NCBI RefSeq assembly: GCF_017591435.1
Contig: NC_059289.1
Span: forward strand, 19,327,844 to 19,391,843
Origin: Portunus trituberculatus
Lineage: Eukaryota > Arthropoda > Malacostraca > Decapoda > Portunidae
Direction: 5' to 3'
Length of the DNA stretch: 64,000 nt
Of this stretch, positions 21,846-32,822 are shown piece by piece. How positions within the stretch are numbered: position 1 is the stretch's first letter; each line of letters opens with the position of its first letter. Position numbers and translations under genes: made by a program. The notes under the pieces were generated by a model. The model saw nothing but the letters and a program-made list of their open reading frames with translations, ran no database searches and was not told the origin of the DNA.

Positions 21846-22540
21846 AGAGTGAACGGCGGAAAGGCGTGCAGATTCAGACCGTCCCATGGAAAAGAGAACG
21901 CATCCTGTCTCCAGGCTCCCTGATCCAGAGGAGGAGATACATACAGGGGCAGACGACGAGTCAGTGCTGTAGCAAACAGATCTACCAGAGGAGACCCCCA
22001 CACCTAGAAGACTTTCTTGCAAATTTCGGGATGTAGGGTCCACTCTGACCTGACGCACTCCCGACTAAGTACATCCGCAATCACATTGTGGCGTCCTGGA
22101 ACGAAAACCAGGCACAGAGAGATGGAACGGTTCTCGCACCACTGGAGAACTGTCGCTGCTAAGGCTGACAGAGGTTCAGAATGAGCGCCCCAGAACTTCC
22201 TGAGAGTTCTCATACATCACAGACACCACCGACCCCGGTGGCATGCTGAAAACTCTGGAGAGCCCAAAAGACCACCAAAAGCTCTAAATTATCTATGTGG
22301 AGCCCCTACTCCTCCACAGTCCAAACTCCCAAAGCCAGAGAATCCCCCAAGTGAGCACCCCACCCAAGCTGGGAAGCATCCAAGAATAGGGTCTGTTCCA
22401 AGGACGTCCCCACAAATAGGGCGCCTTTCAGAAGTTGATCTGGAACCAACCACCAAGCAAGGTCTTGCAAACACTGATGATTTGGAGCCACCTGCCACCA
22501 AACTGGGTCGGAAGCAGACCGCCAATGCCTCTTTAGACAC
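21846..22540 (-). pseudogene. DIRS-A RNase H and following domain
   Basis: Fragments in several frames match DIRS-type RNase H: 'PILGCFPAWVGCSLGG', then 'CLVFVPGRHNVIADVLSRE' (about 22110-22054) and 'WGSPLVDLFATALTRRLPL' (22003-21947). Order and spacing match DIRS-C at 1-660. Frame changes near 22200 and 22290 disrupt it. Confidence 0.82.
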
Positions 22541-23640
22541 TACTGCAGAGCTTGCATCCGCAGGAGCTCACCTGGCACTAACCGTGCTAGGGATGCAAGA
22601 TGTCCCAGCAAAGACCTCCAGAGGGACACTGGTGGAGCCTTGGCTAGCAGAAACTGTTGGGCCACTGCCTGAAAACAGCTGACCCAATATGGCAACGGGA
22701 AGACTCGGACTCTGACAGTGTCGAGAACCATAACGAAAAATTGCTTCCTCTGGCTGAGAGACAAATTGGATTTGGCCCAGTTGACCAGAATCCCCACCCG
22801 ATAACACAAAAACAGAAGAGACTGGGCATAGTGGAGGCATGAAGCCCAAGGAGGACTGGAAATTAGCCAATCGCCCAGATAGCAACGCAAGGGTATGCCA
22901 AGGTGATGGGTCCAAGCTGACACAGAAGCCATCACCTTGGTAAAGACCTGAGAAGCCGTGGCAAGGCTAAAGCACAGAACTCGAAACTTGTAAACTTTCC
23001 CCTGACAGACGAACCACATGTACTTGTGTGACCGAGGGTGGACAGGAACCTGATAGTAAGCGTCCCGCAGGTCCAAGGACACCATCCACTCGCCCTTGGC
23101 CATTAACTCTAGCACTGACAAAACTGTCTCCATGCAGAAGTGGGTCACCACCAGGAAACGATTTAAGACCGAAAGGTTGTAAATCGGCTTCCAGCCCCTT
23201 GTGGTCTTGGGCACAAGGAAGACGTGAGAATAGAACCCAGTCTGAGGGTCTACCACCAGTTCTATAGCTCCCTTTACCACCATCTTATAAACCGCCGCCT
23301 CCAGAGCCAAGTGATGGTCCGAGCCCTCCCTGTACGCCGGAAACTCCACAGGCGCGCTCAAGAGGGGAGGATCCCTAAGGAAGGGGAAAATGTAACCATA
23401 CCGAAGGGTCTTGACCACCCACTTCCAGGCCCCGATGCTCTCCCACTCTTGCCAGTGCTGCTGCATACAAGCCGCAACTTGCAGTGGTACCTCCACAGCG
23501 TCCCTAGCGAGACCCCCAATGGCCCCTAGAGCAGCCACGGAAAAATCCTCGAGAACAAAAGGAACCACTCGCCTTAGGTGCAGGAGGGGGTAGAACCAAA
23601 GAAGGAGCAACCGGCGCAAGGTGTCGGGAACCAACAGCAA
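22540..23640 (-). pseudogene. DIRS-A reverse transcriptase
   Basis: A 366-residue frame contains RT blocks 'FYSHVFLVPKTTRGWKPIYNL' (in part), 'MVSLDLRDAYYQVPVHPRS', 'YKFRVLCFSLATASQVFTK' and 'IPLRCYLGDWLI'. The catalytic box is Y-L-G-D instead of Y-L-D-D: one of the two metal-binding aspartates is Gly. DIRS-B and DIRS-C both keep YLDD at this place. The frame is otherwise open through the thumb region to 'SLLGHLASLARLVPGE'. Confidence 0.92.
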
Positions 23641-24198
23641 GACCAGCCTTAGCCCTGACGTCCTGTGGAAGCCAGACCATGAGCAATCTGGGATACGAGG
23701 GATCGTTGCGAGGACTCAAGATTCCTGTGCTCCACTGCCACCAAACTCTGACCATCAAAAAGGTGGGAGCCAACGGGGGAAGACATCATTTGCCGTCTCT
23801 CCCGGTTACCGTAGGTATTAGGGAGGTTTCTCACCACAGCCTATCTGTGTAACATCATCATCCTCAAACGGAGCATTTCACAGGGCTGCATAATGTCTAA
23901 ATTTGTCCTGGCAAGAGCTCCCAGGTAGTCCAAGCTCCTCTGGGGGGGCAGCACTGGAAAAGGCCAGCATGGGCCCGCAGAACCTGATCTGTCCAGGAAG
24001 TGATATCAAAAACTACTCAAAATACCATCTAATTGAGTAGCCATATGCCAGGGAAGACTCACAGACAGATCTTTACTCTCCACCAAATGAAGAAGCTCAT
24101 CACTGAGACGAGGAGCCCCACAGGAATCTCCTAGCATGTACAACCTCTCCGCCCTTGAAGCCTACCTCCTGGGCAAGGTTAACTTTGCTGAAGCCAGA

Positions 24199-25736
24199 TT
24201 AGGGATCCACAGGGAACATCCCAGGCCATGAAGTCCCCAAGGTGCACTCAACCCCAGTCTGAAGAGTGGAAGCAATAGAAGAGGGAACGAGGAGACCCAA
24301 GGACTCTCTCACTGAGGTAGTAAGCTCACGAAAAGAGGCCACACCCTCCTCATCTGCAGTGCCAGCCTCCCTCAAGGGAACATCATCAAAAACCTCATCC
24401 ACATCTTCAGAAAACGAAGGCCAACCCGTGGCAGCAGCCTGACTAACTACTGCGCCACCAGGGCCTGCACCTGCATCAACTGGACAGGGCGGGACCTGCA
24501 AGGACATTGACCCATGCAGCAAATCAACATGAGGCAGGCCCATGGAAGACACACCTGCCAAGCCTGCAAAATTACCATCACCCGGCAACCCACCAAAGAC
24601 TGGTGTGGCATGAAGTCTCGTTTCTCCACCACCAACAAGGCCCAAGGAGGAGACTGGCATGGCGGGAGCTGGCTCCCCACAAACGCCCAAGGCCTTACCA
24701 GAGAGAGGAGCTGTGCGTAGACTCAATCCACTGACCCCAGGACCGGCCACAGAAGAAACAGGATCAGCGGGACCCTGCAAACCACTCAATGCCAGAGCCA
24801 CACCGGAGAGTGGGGCTGCACGCAAGCTCATTCCACCGAGACCTGAAAACTCCCTGGAAGCACCTGACACAGCAGGAGTCTGCACCATACTCACTTCTAG
24901 GGCCACGATAGGGAGTGAGGCTGCACTGGACCTCACACCCCCAAAATCAGAGAAGTCCACGGAAGAGCCTGAAAAAGTGAGGGACTGGACCCCCCTCACT
25001 CCCAGAGCCAGACTAGGGAGAGGGGCCACACACATGCTAACTTCACTGAGCCCCAAAAACTCTGTGGAAGGGCCAGGAACAGCAGGAGAAGGCACCCCAC
25101 TCGTTACCAGCGGCAGGGCAGAGTGCAGGGCCGCACACAAACTCACTCCCCCGACCGCCAACTCCGGGGCAGGATTTGGAACAGAGGAAGCCTGTCCCCC
25201 ACTCACTCCCAGAGCCAAACCAGGGAGAGGGGTCACACTGAGACTCGCTCCACCACTACCAGCAGCCACCACCAAAGGGCCTAGCCGGGGTGAGACCAGT
25301 GTCCCCCTACACCTGGCACCAACCTGGGTGGTGGACGCACACTCGCTCCACTGTCTGCAAACCCTGAAAACACAGAACCAGAGGCAGGAGGCAACAAGAC
25401 TGCTGACAACTGAGCTATAGAAGCCTTCATGGCAGCAAGATCAGACTCTATAGTGACAAACCTGCTGGCCTGAGGGGCCTCAGAAGCCGGCTCCTGCTGG
25501 CAAGAACACTTCTCACTGGAACTGCCAGATGACTTGGACCGTTTCTTCTCCTTAGCAGAACGCCTCTAAGCATCCTTCACATATGCTTGGAACTGGAGAA
25601 GGGAGAGGTGAGAACACTCACTACACCAGTCCTCAGCCAAACACATGGCAGGCCGACAAGACACACAGTGGGAATGCAGCTCTAAAGCCTCACCCGGCAA
25701 TCACCTCTTGCATCCAACACAACAACGAGTGGCCAT
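24199..25736 (-). pseudogene. DIRS-A gag-like region
   Basis: From an ATG at about 25736 the minus strand starts 'MATRCCVGCKR', stops, and continues 'HSHCVSCRPAMCLAEDWCSEC', a paired-Cys motif also present in the DIRS-B gag. A Lys/Ser-rich part follows, then a 358-residue frame (25275-24199) rich in Gly, Ser, Pro and Val with repeated 'PLPGLALGVSG'-type units of about 35-45 residues. The repeats suggest internal duplication. The function is presumed to be structural. Confidence 0.7.
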
Positions 25737-25857
25737 GGTAACTCAAGGAGAAGTAGAAATGGAAGTGGCAAGGAAGTGGGCACCAAAAAAGGCAGGAAGA
25801 AGCAAGAAGAGGAGCAGGTGAACACTATGCCGAGCAAAGAAGGGATCTGAGGTTGGT

Positions 25858-26039
25858 GGCCAGCTGGGCTGGTGGTTTGTGGTGCACATGCACGCGGAGG
25901 TGACATGGTACTTTTATAGGTATGATCTCTATGTAGAGGTGCTGGTTGATTTTCTGTGCTGAGTGTGGGAATAATGGCATATAAGCATATAGGCATATGT
26001 AATTACAAATGGGTAATTAGTATATGTAGCAACAAAATA
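25858..26039. repeat. DIRS-A inverted terminal repeat (right)
   Basis: Inverted match to the left terminal repeat. The outermost 35 bp are complementary to the second half of the internal complementary region. Confidence 0.9.
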
Positions 26040-26343
26040 AATGGTCCTCAAATGTACTACAAAAAGGAAACAAAGACCTATTTGACAATTCCATGTGGTA
26101 ATCTAGTGATCACGTTTATCTCTGAATATCAAGAACACTTTCATACCTTACATGATGTGTTTGCAATACATAATTTGCTCAACTCAACTAATTCTTACCA
26201 CATCCACACCCACACACAGACCACTCAAGTGCACCCACACACCAGACAGTCAATCACAGCCATTTTGACACACTCCTTAATAACTAAAGGCTACAAAGAA
26301 CACACACACTCTTCTGCTTTGTTACTTTCCATGCTCAACCCAC
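26040..26343. other. Non-repetitive-looking spacer, probably intron
   Basis: No transposon signature is recognised. The segment lies directly 3' (minus strand) of the RBM34-like exon and begins there with a GTGGGT donor, so it is most simply the start of an intron. Confidence 0.5.
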
Positions 26344-26881
26344 CTTGCCATATTTATTGAAAAAACGTGTCAGGCTCTTCCTCGTCGTCTTGGTGTTCAC
26401 ATTGCCCACAAATATTGTCCTCTGCTCCTTTTCATCATTACTTTCTGGCATCCCAAACACATTCATCTTGGCTTTCTTATGCTTCTTATTCTTCTTGTTG
26501 GCACCACTTGAGTTCTCTGTCAGTGCTTGCAAGTTGGCTTGATTATTTTTCAGCACTTTCTTGGTCTTGGGTAATACTTCACTGAGGCTGGTGTCTGCAG
26601 GCATATGTGTGATGTCTGGATAATTTTTTACATCAACATTGCCATTCTTCATCTGCAATTCCATGACATTTGATAAATCACTGGTGGCACTGTCAGCAAG
26701 CTTTTCTGAATTTTTCATTTTGCTCTTCTTTTGTTTGTTGCTCTTAGGATATAAAGATGACATGGCAACAGCAGAGCCTGCCTCCATGGCTTCTATCACT
26801 TCATTGCAACTAGACATATTCTGAGCCAAAAACTTCATTTTCTTCTTGTTGGTCTTTTTTACAATTCCACTACTGTCAATA
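26344..26881 (-). CDS. RBM34: Single internal exon of an RBM34/Nop12-like RNA-binding protein
   Basis: The frame opens after a good acceptor (TATTATTTCAG, exon starting at 26881) and ends at a donor (GGCAAG|GTGGGT, last exon base 26344), so both borders look spliced. The product is a Lys/Asn-rich region with nuclear-localisation-like clusters ('NKKNKKHKKAKMNVFG'), ending with 'EKEQRTIFVGNVNTKTTRKS' and 'FFNKYGKV'. That is the first strand (RNP2-like 'TIFVGN') and first helix of an RRM. In RBM34/Nop12 (nucleolar, ribosome biogenesis) a basic N-terminal region precedes an RRM beginning in the same style, 'RT(V/I)FVGN'. The frame is intact over 538 bp, in contrast to every repeat around it. Other exons are not visible in the window. 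Confidence 0.75.
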
Positions 26882-26945
26882 CTGAAATAATATAAAATTC
26901 ATAATCAAGAATAGCAACCAATAATAATGTTCAAAATACACAACA

Positions 26946-26947
<2 letters not shown>

Positions 26948-27039
<92 letters not shown>

Positions 27040-27086
27040 AATATATAAATATAAATATATAAATATATAAATATAAATATAAATAA

Positions 27087-27181
<95 letters not shown>
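26948..27181. repeat. (TA)n array with AAATA variants
   Basis: Two TA arrays (26948-27034 and about 27094-27181) flank a degenerate AAATATAT segment. Confidence 0.97.
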
Positions 27182-27184
<3 letters not shown>

Positions 27185-28491
27185 TGTTAAGAGTCTACAG
27201 CAATAATTGCATTGTTTACTTTGTAGGATGTTTTTTCAATGCTTCTTACTAGTGAACGGATATTCTCATTAAGATATCTTCGAGAGATTTCCGTGGTCCA
27301 TTTTCTCTATTTTGATCGGCTGGAGTGTTTGTTGTTTGTTTTCTTTCAAGGTACCTTTCAGCCTTCTCAGACCATCTTCAGGAAAGAAGTGAACCATGGT
27401 GCTAAGTGAGCTGGTATTTACTGGCAGCGGTGAGGCAGAAACCTAAATCTGTGGGCTTGACATAGACTTCAGTAGAGAAACTATGTCAAACCCACAAATT
27501 TAGCTTTCTGCCTCAATACTGCTAGTGAATGCCTTGAGAAATACTGTCAGTGTCATCAACACTTTCATCAAGCATGCCTTCACCCACTGCTCATCATCGT
27601 CCACCATCAACAGGGAACTCACAAGAGTATCCCAAATGCTCGCCAACAACAGATATAGTAAAGCAGAAATCAACTAAGTAGTACGACAACACTGAACAGC
27701 TACTTCGATGAGAAAGAAAAACAAGACTCCCCTCAAGAAATTCACCTATACTACAAAAACTACGTGACCTCCACCTACAACGCAAAAGCAAAAGCATTGA
27801 AGAAAATCATTCACAACATCAAGCCCATCAACACTAACTCACAAATTAAGCTCATAATTTACTACAAAACTAAGTGCACATCCAGCAACACTTCAAGAGG
27901 TAAATGTGGTGTACCAACACACATGCCATGATGGTGACTGCAGTCGCTGACCCTCTACGTATATTGGTTCAATCACCACCACCTTATCCAAGCGCATCAC
28001 AGCCCACACAAGACGGTGTCATCAACCATGCAGACACTACTTTCAACCGCAAGAAATTAGAAGAGAACACAGTCATCCTGCACAAAGAACTATGCAAAGC
28101 CTGCCTACGGATGATAAGCAGTCTACATTCACACCAGGACTACTAGCATCAACATCCAGCTAATTCCTGAGTCCTCCCTACCGTCCACAAGGATACAGAA
28201 TGACATGTGCTGATTGGCTGACATAGCCCACCAGCCAGCCAAGCATGCACCACACAGATATATACCAGCTCACCCAGCACCACGGTTCATTTCTTTCTTG
28301 AAGATGGTCAGAGAAGGCTAAAAGGTACCCTGAAAGAAAACAAACAAACACACCAGCCGATCAAAAAAAAGAATATGGACTTCGGAAATCTCTAAGATAT
28401 CTTAATGAGAATATCCGTTCACTAGTAAGAAGCATTGAAAAAACATCCTACAAAGTAAACAATGCAATTACTGCTGTAAACTTTAACAGAA
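27182..28491 (+). mobile_element. Penelope-like element (3' part with flanking inverted repeats)
   Basis: An inverted repeat of about 230 bp flanks the unit: 27182-27417 and 28263-28491. The middle encodes pieces of a Penelope-like retroelement on the plus strand. These include a GIY-YIG endonuclease region with 'NVVYQHTCHDGDC' (27904-27942) and 'LSKRITAH' (27986-28009), then in another frame 'EENTVILHKEL' and 'LRMISSLHSHQD'. The N-terminal RT core is not present, so this is a truncated copy with inverted terminal repeats (pLTR arrangement typical of the group). Frame changes are numerous. Confidence 0.75.
27432..27514. repeat. Hairpin inside the Penelope-like element
   Basis: The 83-bp stretch folds as a stem of about 34 bp with two or three mismatches or bulges (GAGGCAGAAA opposite TTTCTGCCTC at the base) and a loop of about 15 bp. 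Confidence 0.85.
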
Positions 28492-28528
28492 CATGCATTC
28501 AAAATGGCCTCTTACCAAAATATACATA

Positions 28529-29052
28529 CAGTAAGTCCTCGTTATACAATACACATGTATTCCAGAAAACCTTACCGCAAATCAAAATTACCACATACCG
28601 AACCCATTATAACATGTAATAATAGGGGGATGTGTTCCAGGATGTCGAAAGTCACTCCTACAGACATGAAAATACATGAAAATAGTCATAAAAAAAATGT
28701 AAAGTACTGCACAAAAGAAATAAACTAAAAATGTTTTTATCTACCTTTCATTCGCCACATATTCTATCAGGTGATGTCCCTCCCAAGACTAAGAGACAGT
28801 AGGGATTTCAACCCTTACCCATAATATCCACAAAAACACGCCGTAGGGATTTCACTTGTGTTCAACGCGGGAAGAGACTGATTGTTGTGGTGGCTGTGCG
28901 GCGTGGTGGCTCTACGGCATGGTGTAAACAAAACACAAGCGGATACCGTATCTGTGAATTTTTCTTACCGTAAATAGAATCATGGGTAGTAATTACCAAA
29001 CACTGTAACTGTGAATTTACTGGATAACGAAGTACCGTATAAGGATTTACTA
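28529..29052 (-). mobile_element. Tg-B MITE (internally deleted)
   Basis: From 28529 to about 28820 the sequence is the inverted counterpart of the right end of Tg-B copy 1 (13862 back to about 13565). From about 28825 to 29052 it matches the left end (11830 back to 11690, then 10920 back to 10804). The transposase is removed. TA lies on the left at 28527-28528; the right end has decayed to TTACTA and runs into TA repeats. Confidence 0.88.
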
Positions 29053-29067
29053 TATATACATATGTGA

Positions 29068-29216
<149 letters not shown>

Positions 29217-29469
29217 CAAGTATAAAAATATTTTTGCACACTTACCTGTTTCACATGACTAGGAAGAGAGGTGGACTTTCTCTTTCCCTGATGCAGAATA
29301 TATAAGAACCCCCTAAAACTTCCTCATAGTGGAGGAAGAGGAGGTAGGGTTTATAGAAAATGAGAAGCCCTCATACCCCCCTTCCTCCACCCACCCCCAC
29401 TACCTGCTCAGCAACCGCTCCATTGCTTTCTGCGTACAGAACATGCAGAGGGGAGGAGGGTGGGTATGT

Positions 29470-29570
29470 GTCATGTGAAACAGGTACGTGTGCAAAAATA
29501 TTTTTTATACTTGAAAAATAATTTGTTGCACATCCCAGTTTCACATGACTAGGAAGATTCCCACATTAAA
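29470..29570. repeat. DIRS-B internal complementary region
   Basis: The first half (GTGAAACAGGTACGTGTGCA onwards) is the inverse complement of 29216-29260. The second half (TTTGTTGCACATCCCAGTTT onwards) is the inverse complement of 36060-36103. Confidence 0.88.
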
Positions 29571-29839
29571 AGGTGGTGAGTGCATGTATAACCGAGACCC
29601 CAAAAAAACAAAAAAAAAAAATAATTGCCTCAGTACTTACATCCAGACTTGGAGCAAAGGAAGAGGAGCAAGGCAAGGCTAAGGCAGTGTGCTCTCCCCC
29701 ACAAAGCTCTGGTGAAGCATAGCGAGGCATAGCATGCCACCTTAAGATAGTGTTCATGTCACAATACCACCTGCTGTGACTATCAGGCCGAGAGAAGAGG
29801 TGTCCCCATCTGAACGCTCGATGTCATGAAGATGTTTTG
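29571..29839. other. DIRS-B 3' non-coding part
   Basis: Between the internal complementary region and the end of the recombinase. No separate gene is recognised. Confidence 0.6.
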
Positions 29840-30555
29840 CAAAGACGGAAGGTGTCCTCCAAGAAGCTGCATTGAGAACAGCCTCCACTGATTTATTCCT
29901 CCATAAACTAAGGAAGGTGGCAATCCCTCAGATATCATGTGCTATAACTCTCAGAGGTATCAGTAGGTTCTCGGGCAGTGAGCGGTGGACCTGCAGAATA
30001 GTTTCTCTCAGGAGATAGGCCAAAGCATTCTTTGAAGGTGGTTTGGATTTGTCTGCAGGAGAGACAAAGAGGTTTCTAGGTCTTCTTGCCACATTCCCCA
30101 TCCTTTCCCTAAAGATAAGCAGAGCCCAAACTGGGCACAGAAGGCATTCTTCATCATCAAGGCACACGGCCACTGCCAAATCTTTTATCCTAAATTCCCT
30201 AGGAAGAGGATTGCTGGATGTTTCTGTCTTTGCGACAATTTCTGGAAGATAAGACAGGATGATGTCTTTGCCTTGCTGAGTAAGCTTGTATGACAAGACT
30301 TGTAACTCACCAACCCTCTTAGCCGATGCTAGCGAGACAAGGAAAAGAGTCTTCTTCATAAGATCTCTGAACGAAGAGGCTCTGAGAGGTTTGAAGGGAG
30401 CCAGCAACAGTGCCTTTAGCACTACATCCAGGTTCCATGGTGGTGGTCTTACTACCCATTTTTGGAACTTGTGTTTCAAAGGATTTAATAAGGTTCTTCA
30501 AAACTGGGTCCTCTATCAGGTTGAAGCCCTTTAGGGAGAAAACACTATTCAGCAT
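29840..30555 (-). pseudogene. DIRS-B tyrosine recombinase
   Basis: The frame 30479-29928 contains 'SFRDLMKKTLFLVSLASAKRVGEL' in two parts (first catalytic Arg in 'AKRVGEL'), 'CLLCPVWALLIFRERM' and 'PLRVIAHDI' followed by TGA (plus strand 29928-29930), then 'GIATFLSLWRNKSVEAVL' and 'ASWRTPSVFAKHLHDI' in the same frame. The stop replaces the Arg of the catalytic HxxR box (CGA to TGA). The nucleophilic Tyr expected in the last motif is also not seen ('AKHLHDI'). The enzyme would catalyse integration of the circular DNA form. Confidence 0.9.
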
Positions 30556-30949
30556 GGCTTTATAGCCTTTAATAGCTGAGACAGAAAGGTGACAAGACTC
30601 GTGTAAGTACAGGAGAAAGTCTGCAAGCTTCTGGCTGGAGGGGTAGGAGAGTGTTGTGACACCATTGCCAAAACCTCTTCCACTTATGTTGGTAAATCAA
30701 AGTAGTGGAAGGTCGTCTAGCCTTTGCCACTCTCCTAGAATATCCTCTGTACCAGAGAAGTCGCTCCATAGTCTCCACCCTACTAGCTGCAGCACGTGGA
30801 GATCGTGGTGAAACCTGTGGAAGTGAGGTTGACGTAGCAGGTCCTTCCTGATGGGGAGCTTCTTTGGTGTGTCGATGGAGAGTTCCACTAGATCCGTAAA
30901 CCATTCCCTCTGAGGCCAGAATGGGGCCACTAGTGTAAGCTTGACTCCC

Positions 30950-31570
30950 TCTGAACCTGATGACATGGAAAGGGGGAAATGCATACAGTTCCTTGTGTTC
31001 CCAAGGAAAGAGAAAGGCATCCGTTGCTATCGCCATCGGGTCGGGAAATGGTGAGACGAAATTGGCTAGCCTGTCATTCATCCGTGTGGCAAACAGGTCC
31101 ACCATCGGACAACCCCAGAGTCTCCACAGGTTGTCGCACACCTGCTGATGCATCCATTCTGTGGAAATAACCTGGTTCCTCCTGCTGGGGCAGTCCGCTA
31201 CCAAGTTGTTCTCCCCTCTCATGAACTGAATATGAAGGGTCACTGCATTGTCCTCCGCCCACTGCAAAGTCAGTTGGACTTCGTGGTTGAGCTTTGCTGA
31301 CCATGTCCCTCCTGCTTTCTGGACGTACGAGACAGCTGTGGTGTTGTCTGACAGGACTGCTACCGTTCGTCCTTGAAATACATCCTCGAATGCCTGAAGC
31401 CCAAGACGTATCGCTCTCAGCTACAGGAGAGTTATGTGCTCTTGTTGTTCGGGAGGTGACCAAACGTCACATGCCTCATCGTCCAGAATAGATGCTCCCA
31501 AGCCTTCTAATGAAGCATCTGTGAACAGAAGTAGTTCCGGGTTCCGCACCTCCAGTGACTGACCTTGAAG
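30950..31570 (-). pseudogene. DIRS-B RNase H and following domain
   Basis: Pieces are 'LLLFTDASLEGLGASILDD' (about 31545-31480, first Asp), 'AVLSDNTTAVSYV' (about 31360-31320), 'FMRGENNLVADCPSRRNQ' (about 31220-31170) and 'LWGCPMVDLFATRMNDRLA' (31125-31060). These are the DIRS RNase H motifs in order. Frame changes near 31430 and 31270 break it. The tail continues to 30569 as the linker to the recombinase. Confidence 0.85.
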
Positions 31571-31605
31571 CAAGTTCACAGGGTCTGACCACCACTGAAG
31601 GTCGT

Positions 31606-32614
31606 CTAGAACCTCCCGAGACATAGGTACCTGATGGGAGCTGCTGTCCCTCCTCTCCCAGTGATTGGCAAGCTGAAACTCCTCATCCTACGTCGTCCTC
31701 CTGGAACTAGGTGTGATAGTGACGAGAGGTGGCCAAGAAGTACTAGCCATGCTTGTGCTGAGGGTTGTGGCTGAGTCTTGAAAACTCGTATAGACTCCAG
31801 CAAAATGAGAATCCGTCTTTGTGCTGGGAAAACCTTCAAAACTGTTGAATGGATGTCCATTCCTAAAAAGGTTATGACCTGTTTGGGTTCGAGATCTGAC
31901 TTCTCCCAATTTATCCAGATATTGAGTGTGTCGCACAAATCTAGGAGCGTCTCCCTTGACCTCATTGCTCCCTTACTGGTGGTGGAGAGAAGTAACCAGT
32001 CGTCCAAGTAGCGGATCAAACGAATCCCTTGTTGGTGTAAATCCGCTGAAACCAGAGCCATCACTCTTGTGAAGACCTGAGGTGCCGTCAACAGTCTGAA
32101 GCAGAGAGTTCTGAACTGAAAAACTTGCCCCCACCAGGTGAATCTAAGGTACTTCCTGCTCCCCTGATGGATGGGAATCTGGAGGTAGGCATCCAGCAGG
32201 TCGACTGACAGCATCCAGCCCTCCTTTCAGATGGCCGACATCACGGATGCACTTGTTTCCATCTGGAATCTGGTTTTGCAGATGTACTGGTTGAGGGTGG
32301 AGAGATCAATAATGAGGCAAACCCACCTGTAAGTTTGGGCACCACGAAGACTCTGCTGTAGAACCCTAGGCCAGCGGTTGCCTGTTCTATCGCCCCTTTT
32401 GTATAAGGGATTGTATCTCCTGTTCTAAAGCCTTGCCTTTCACTGAGTTGGGAAAATAACTCCCAAATTGTATTGGGAACCTTGAAAGCGGAGGTTGACT
32501 GACAAAGGGAATGTGGTAATCGTCTCTGAGGACATCCACTACCCATGGTTCGGCTCCCTTCTCTTGCCACTTTTCCCAACTCTGTGAAAGGCATGCCGCT
32601 ACCTGAGAGGTCAA
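31606..32614 (-). pseudogene. DIRS-B reverse transcriptase
   Basis: The N-terminal part (32614-32241) includes 'GFYSRVFVVPKLTGGF'. The C-terminal frame (32214-31606) includes 'MLSVDLLDAYLQIPIHQGSRK', 'FQFRTLCFRLLTAPQVFTR' and the catalytic 'IRLIRYLDDWLLL' with YLDD intact, then 'INWEKSDLEP' and 'VLLGHLSSLSHLVPGG'. A stop near 32228 and a small frame change near 32390 and 32320 separate the halves. Confidence 0.9.
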
Positions 32615-32822
32615 GGGAACAGGCTCCTATTTTCGAAAACCCTTCTTGCCTTGGGCCGAAGAATTATGGTCCTTGTGTGGATGAGAAGACAAGACAGGAC
32701 GTTCTGGCTTCTTAAAAGGATAGGCCTGCCTTCGTTGTTGCCTGTACCCAGACGTAGAGGGTTTAGTCGCCAGAGGTCTGACCAAGGGTGACTCGACTTG
32801 CTGAGGCCAAGGGCAAAAAAAA

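Larger units (their letters stand above)
17612..26039 (-). mobile_element. DIRS-A: tyrosine-recombinase retrotransposon, full length, interrupted
   Basis: The element runs on the minus strand. Inverted terminal repeats of about 170-210 bp lie at 17612-17830 and 25858-26039. An internal complementary region (17866-17954 plus 20493-20507) is complementary first to the left outer end and then to the right outer end, the hallmark of DIRS elements, which have no target-site duplication. Coding order is gag, RT, RNase H and tyrosine recombinase. It is interrupted inside the internal complementary region by a Tigger (17956-20492). Without that insert the element is about 5.9 kb. All genes are damaged. 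Confidence 0.92.

Noticed and set aside
24659..25420. A 253-residue plus-strand Pro/Thr-rich frame
   Set aside because: Antisense to the DIRS-A gag-like frame, GC-rich and without family features.
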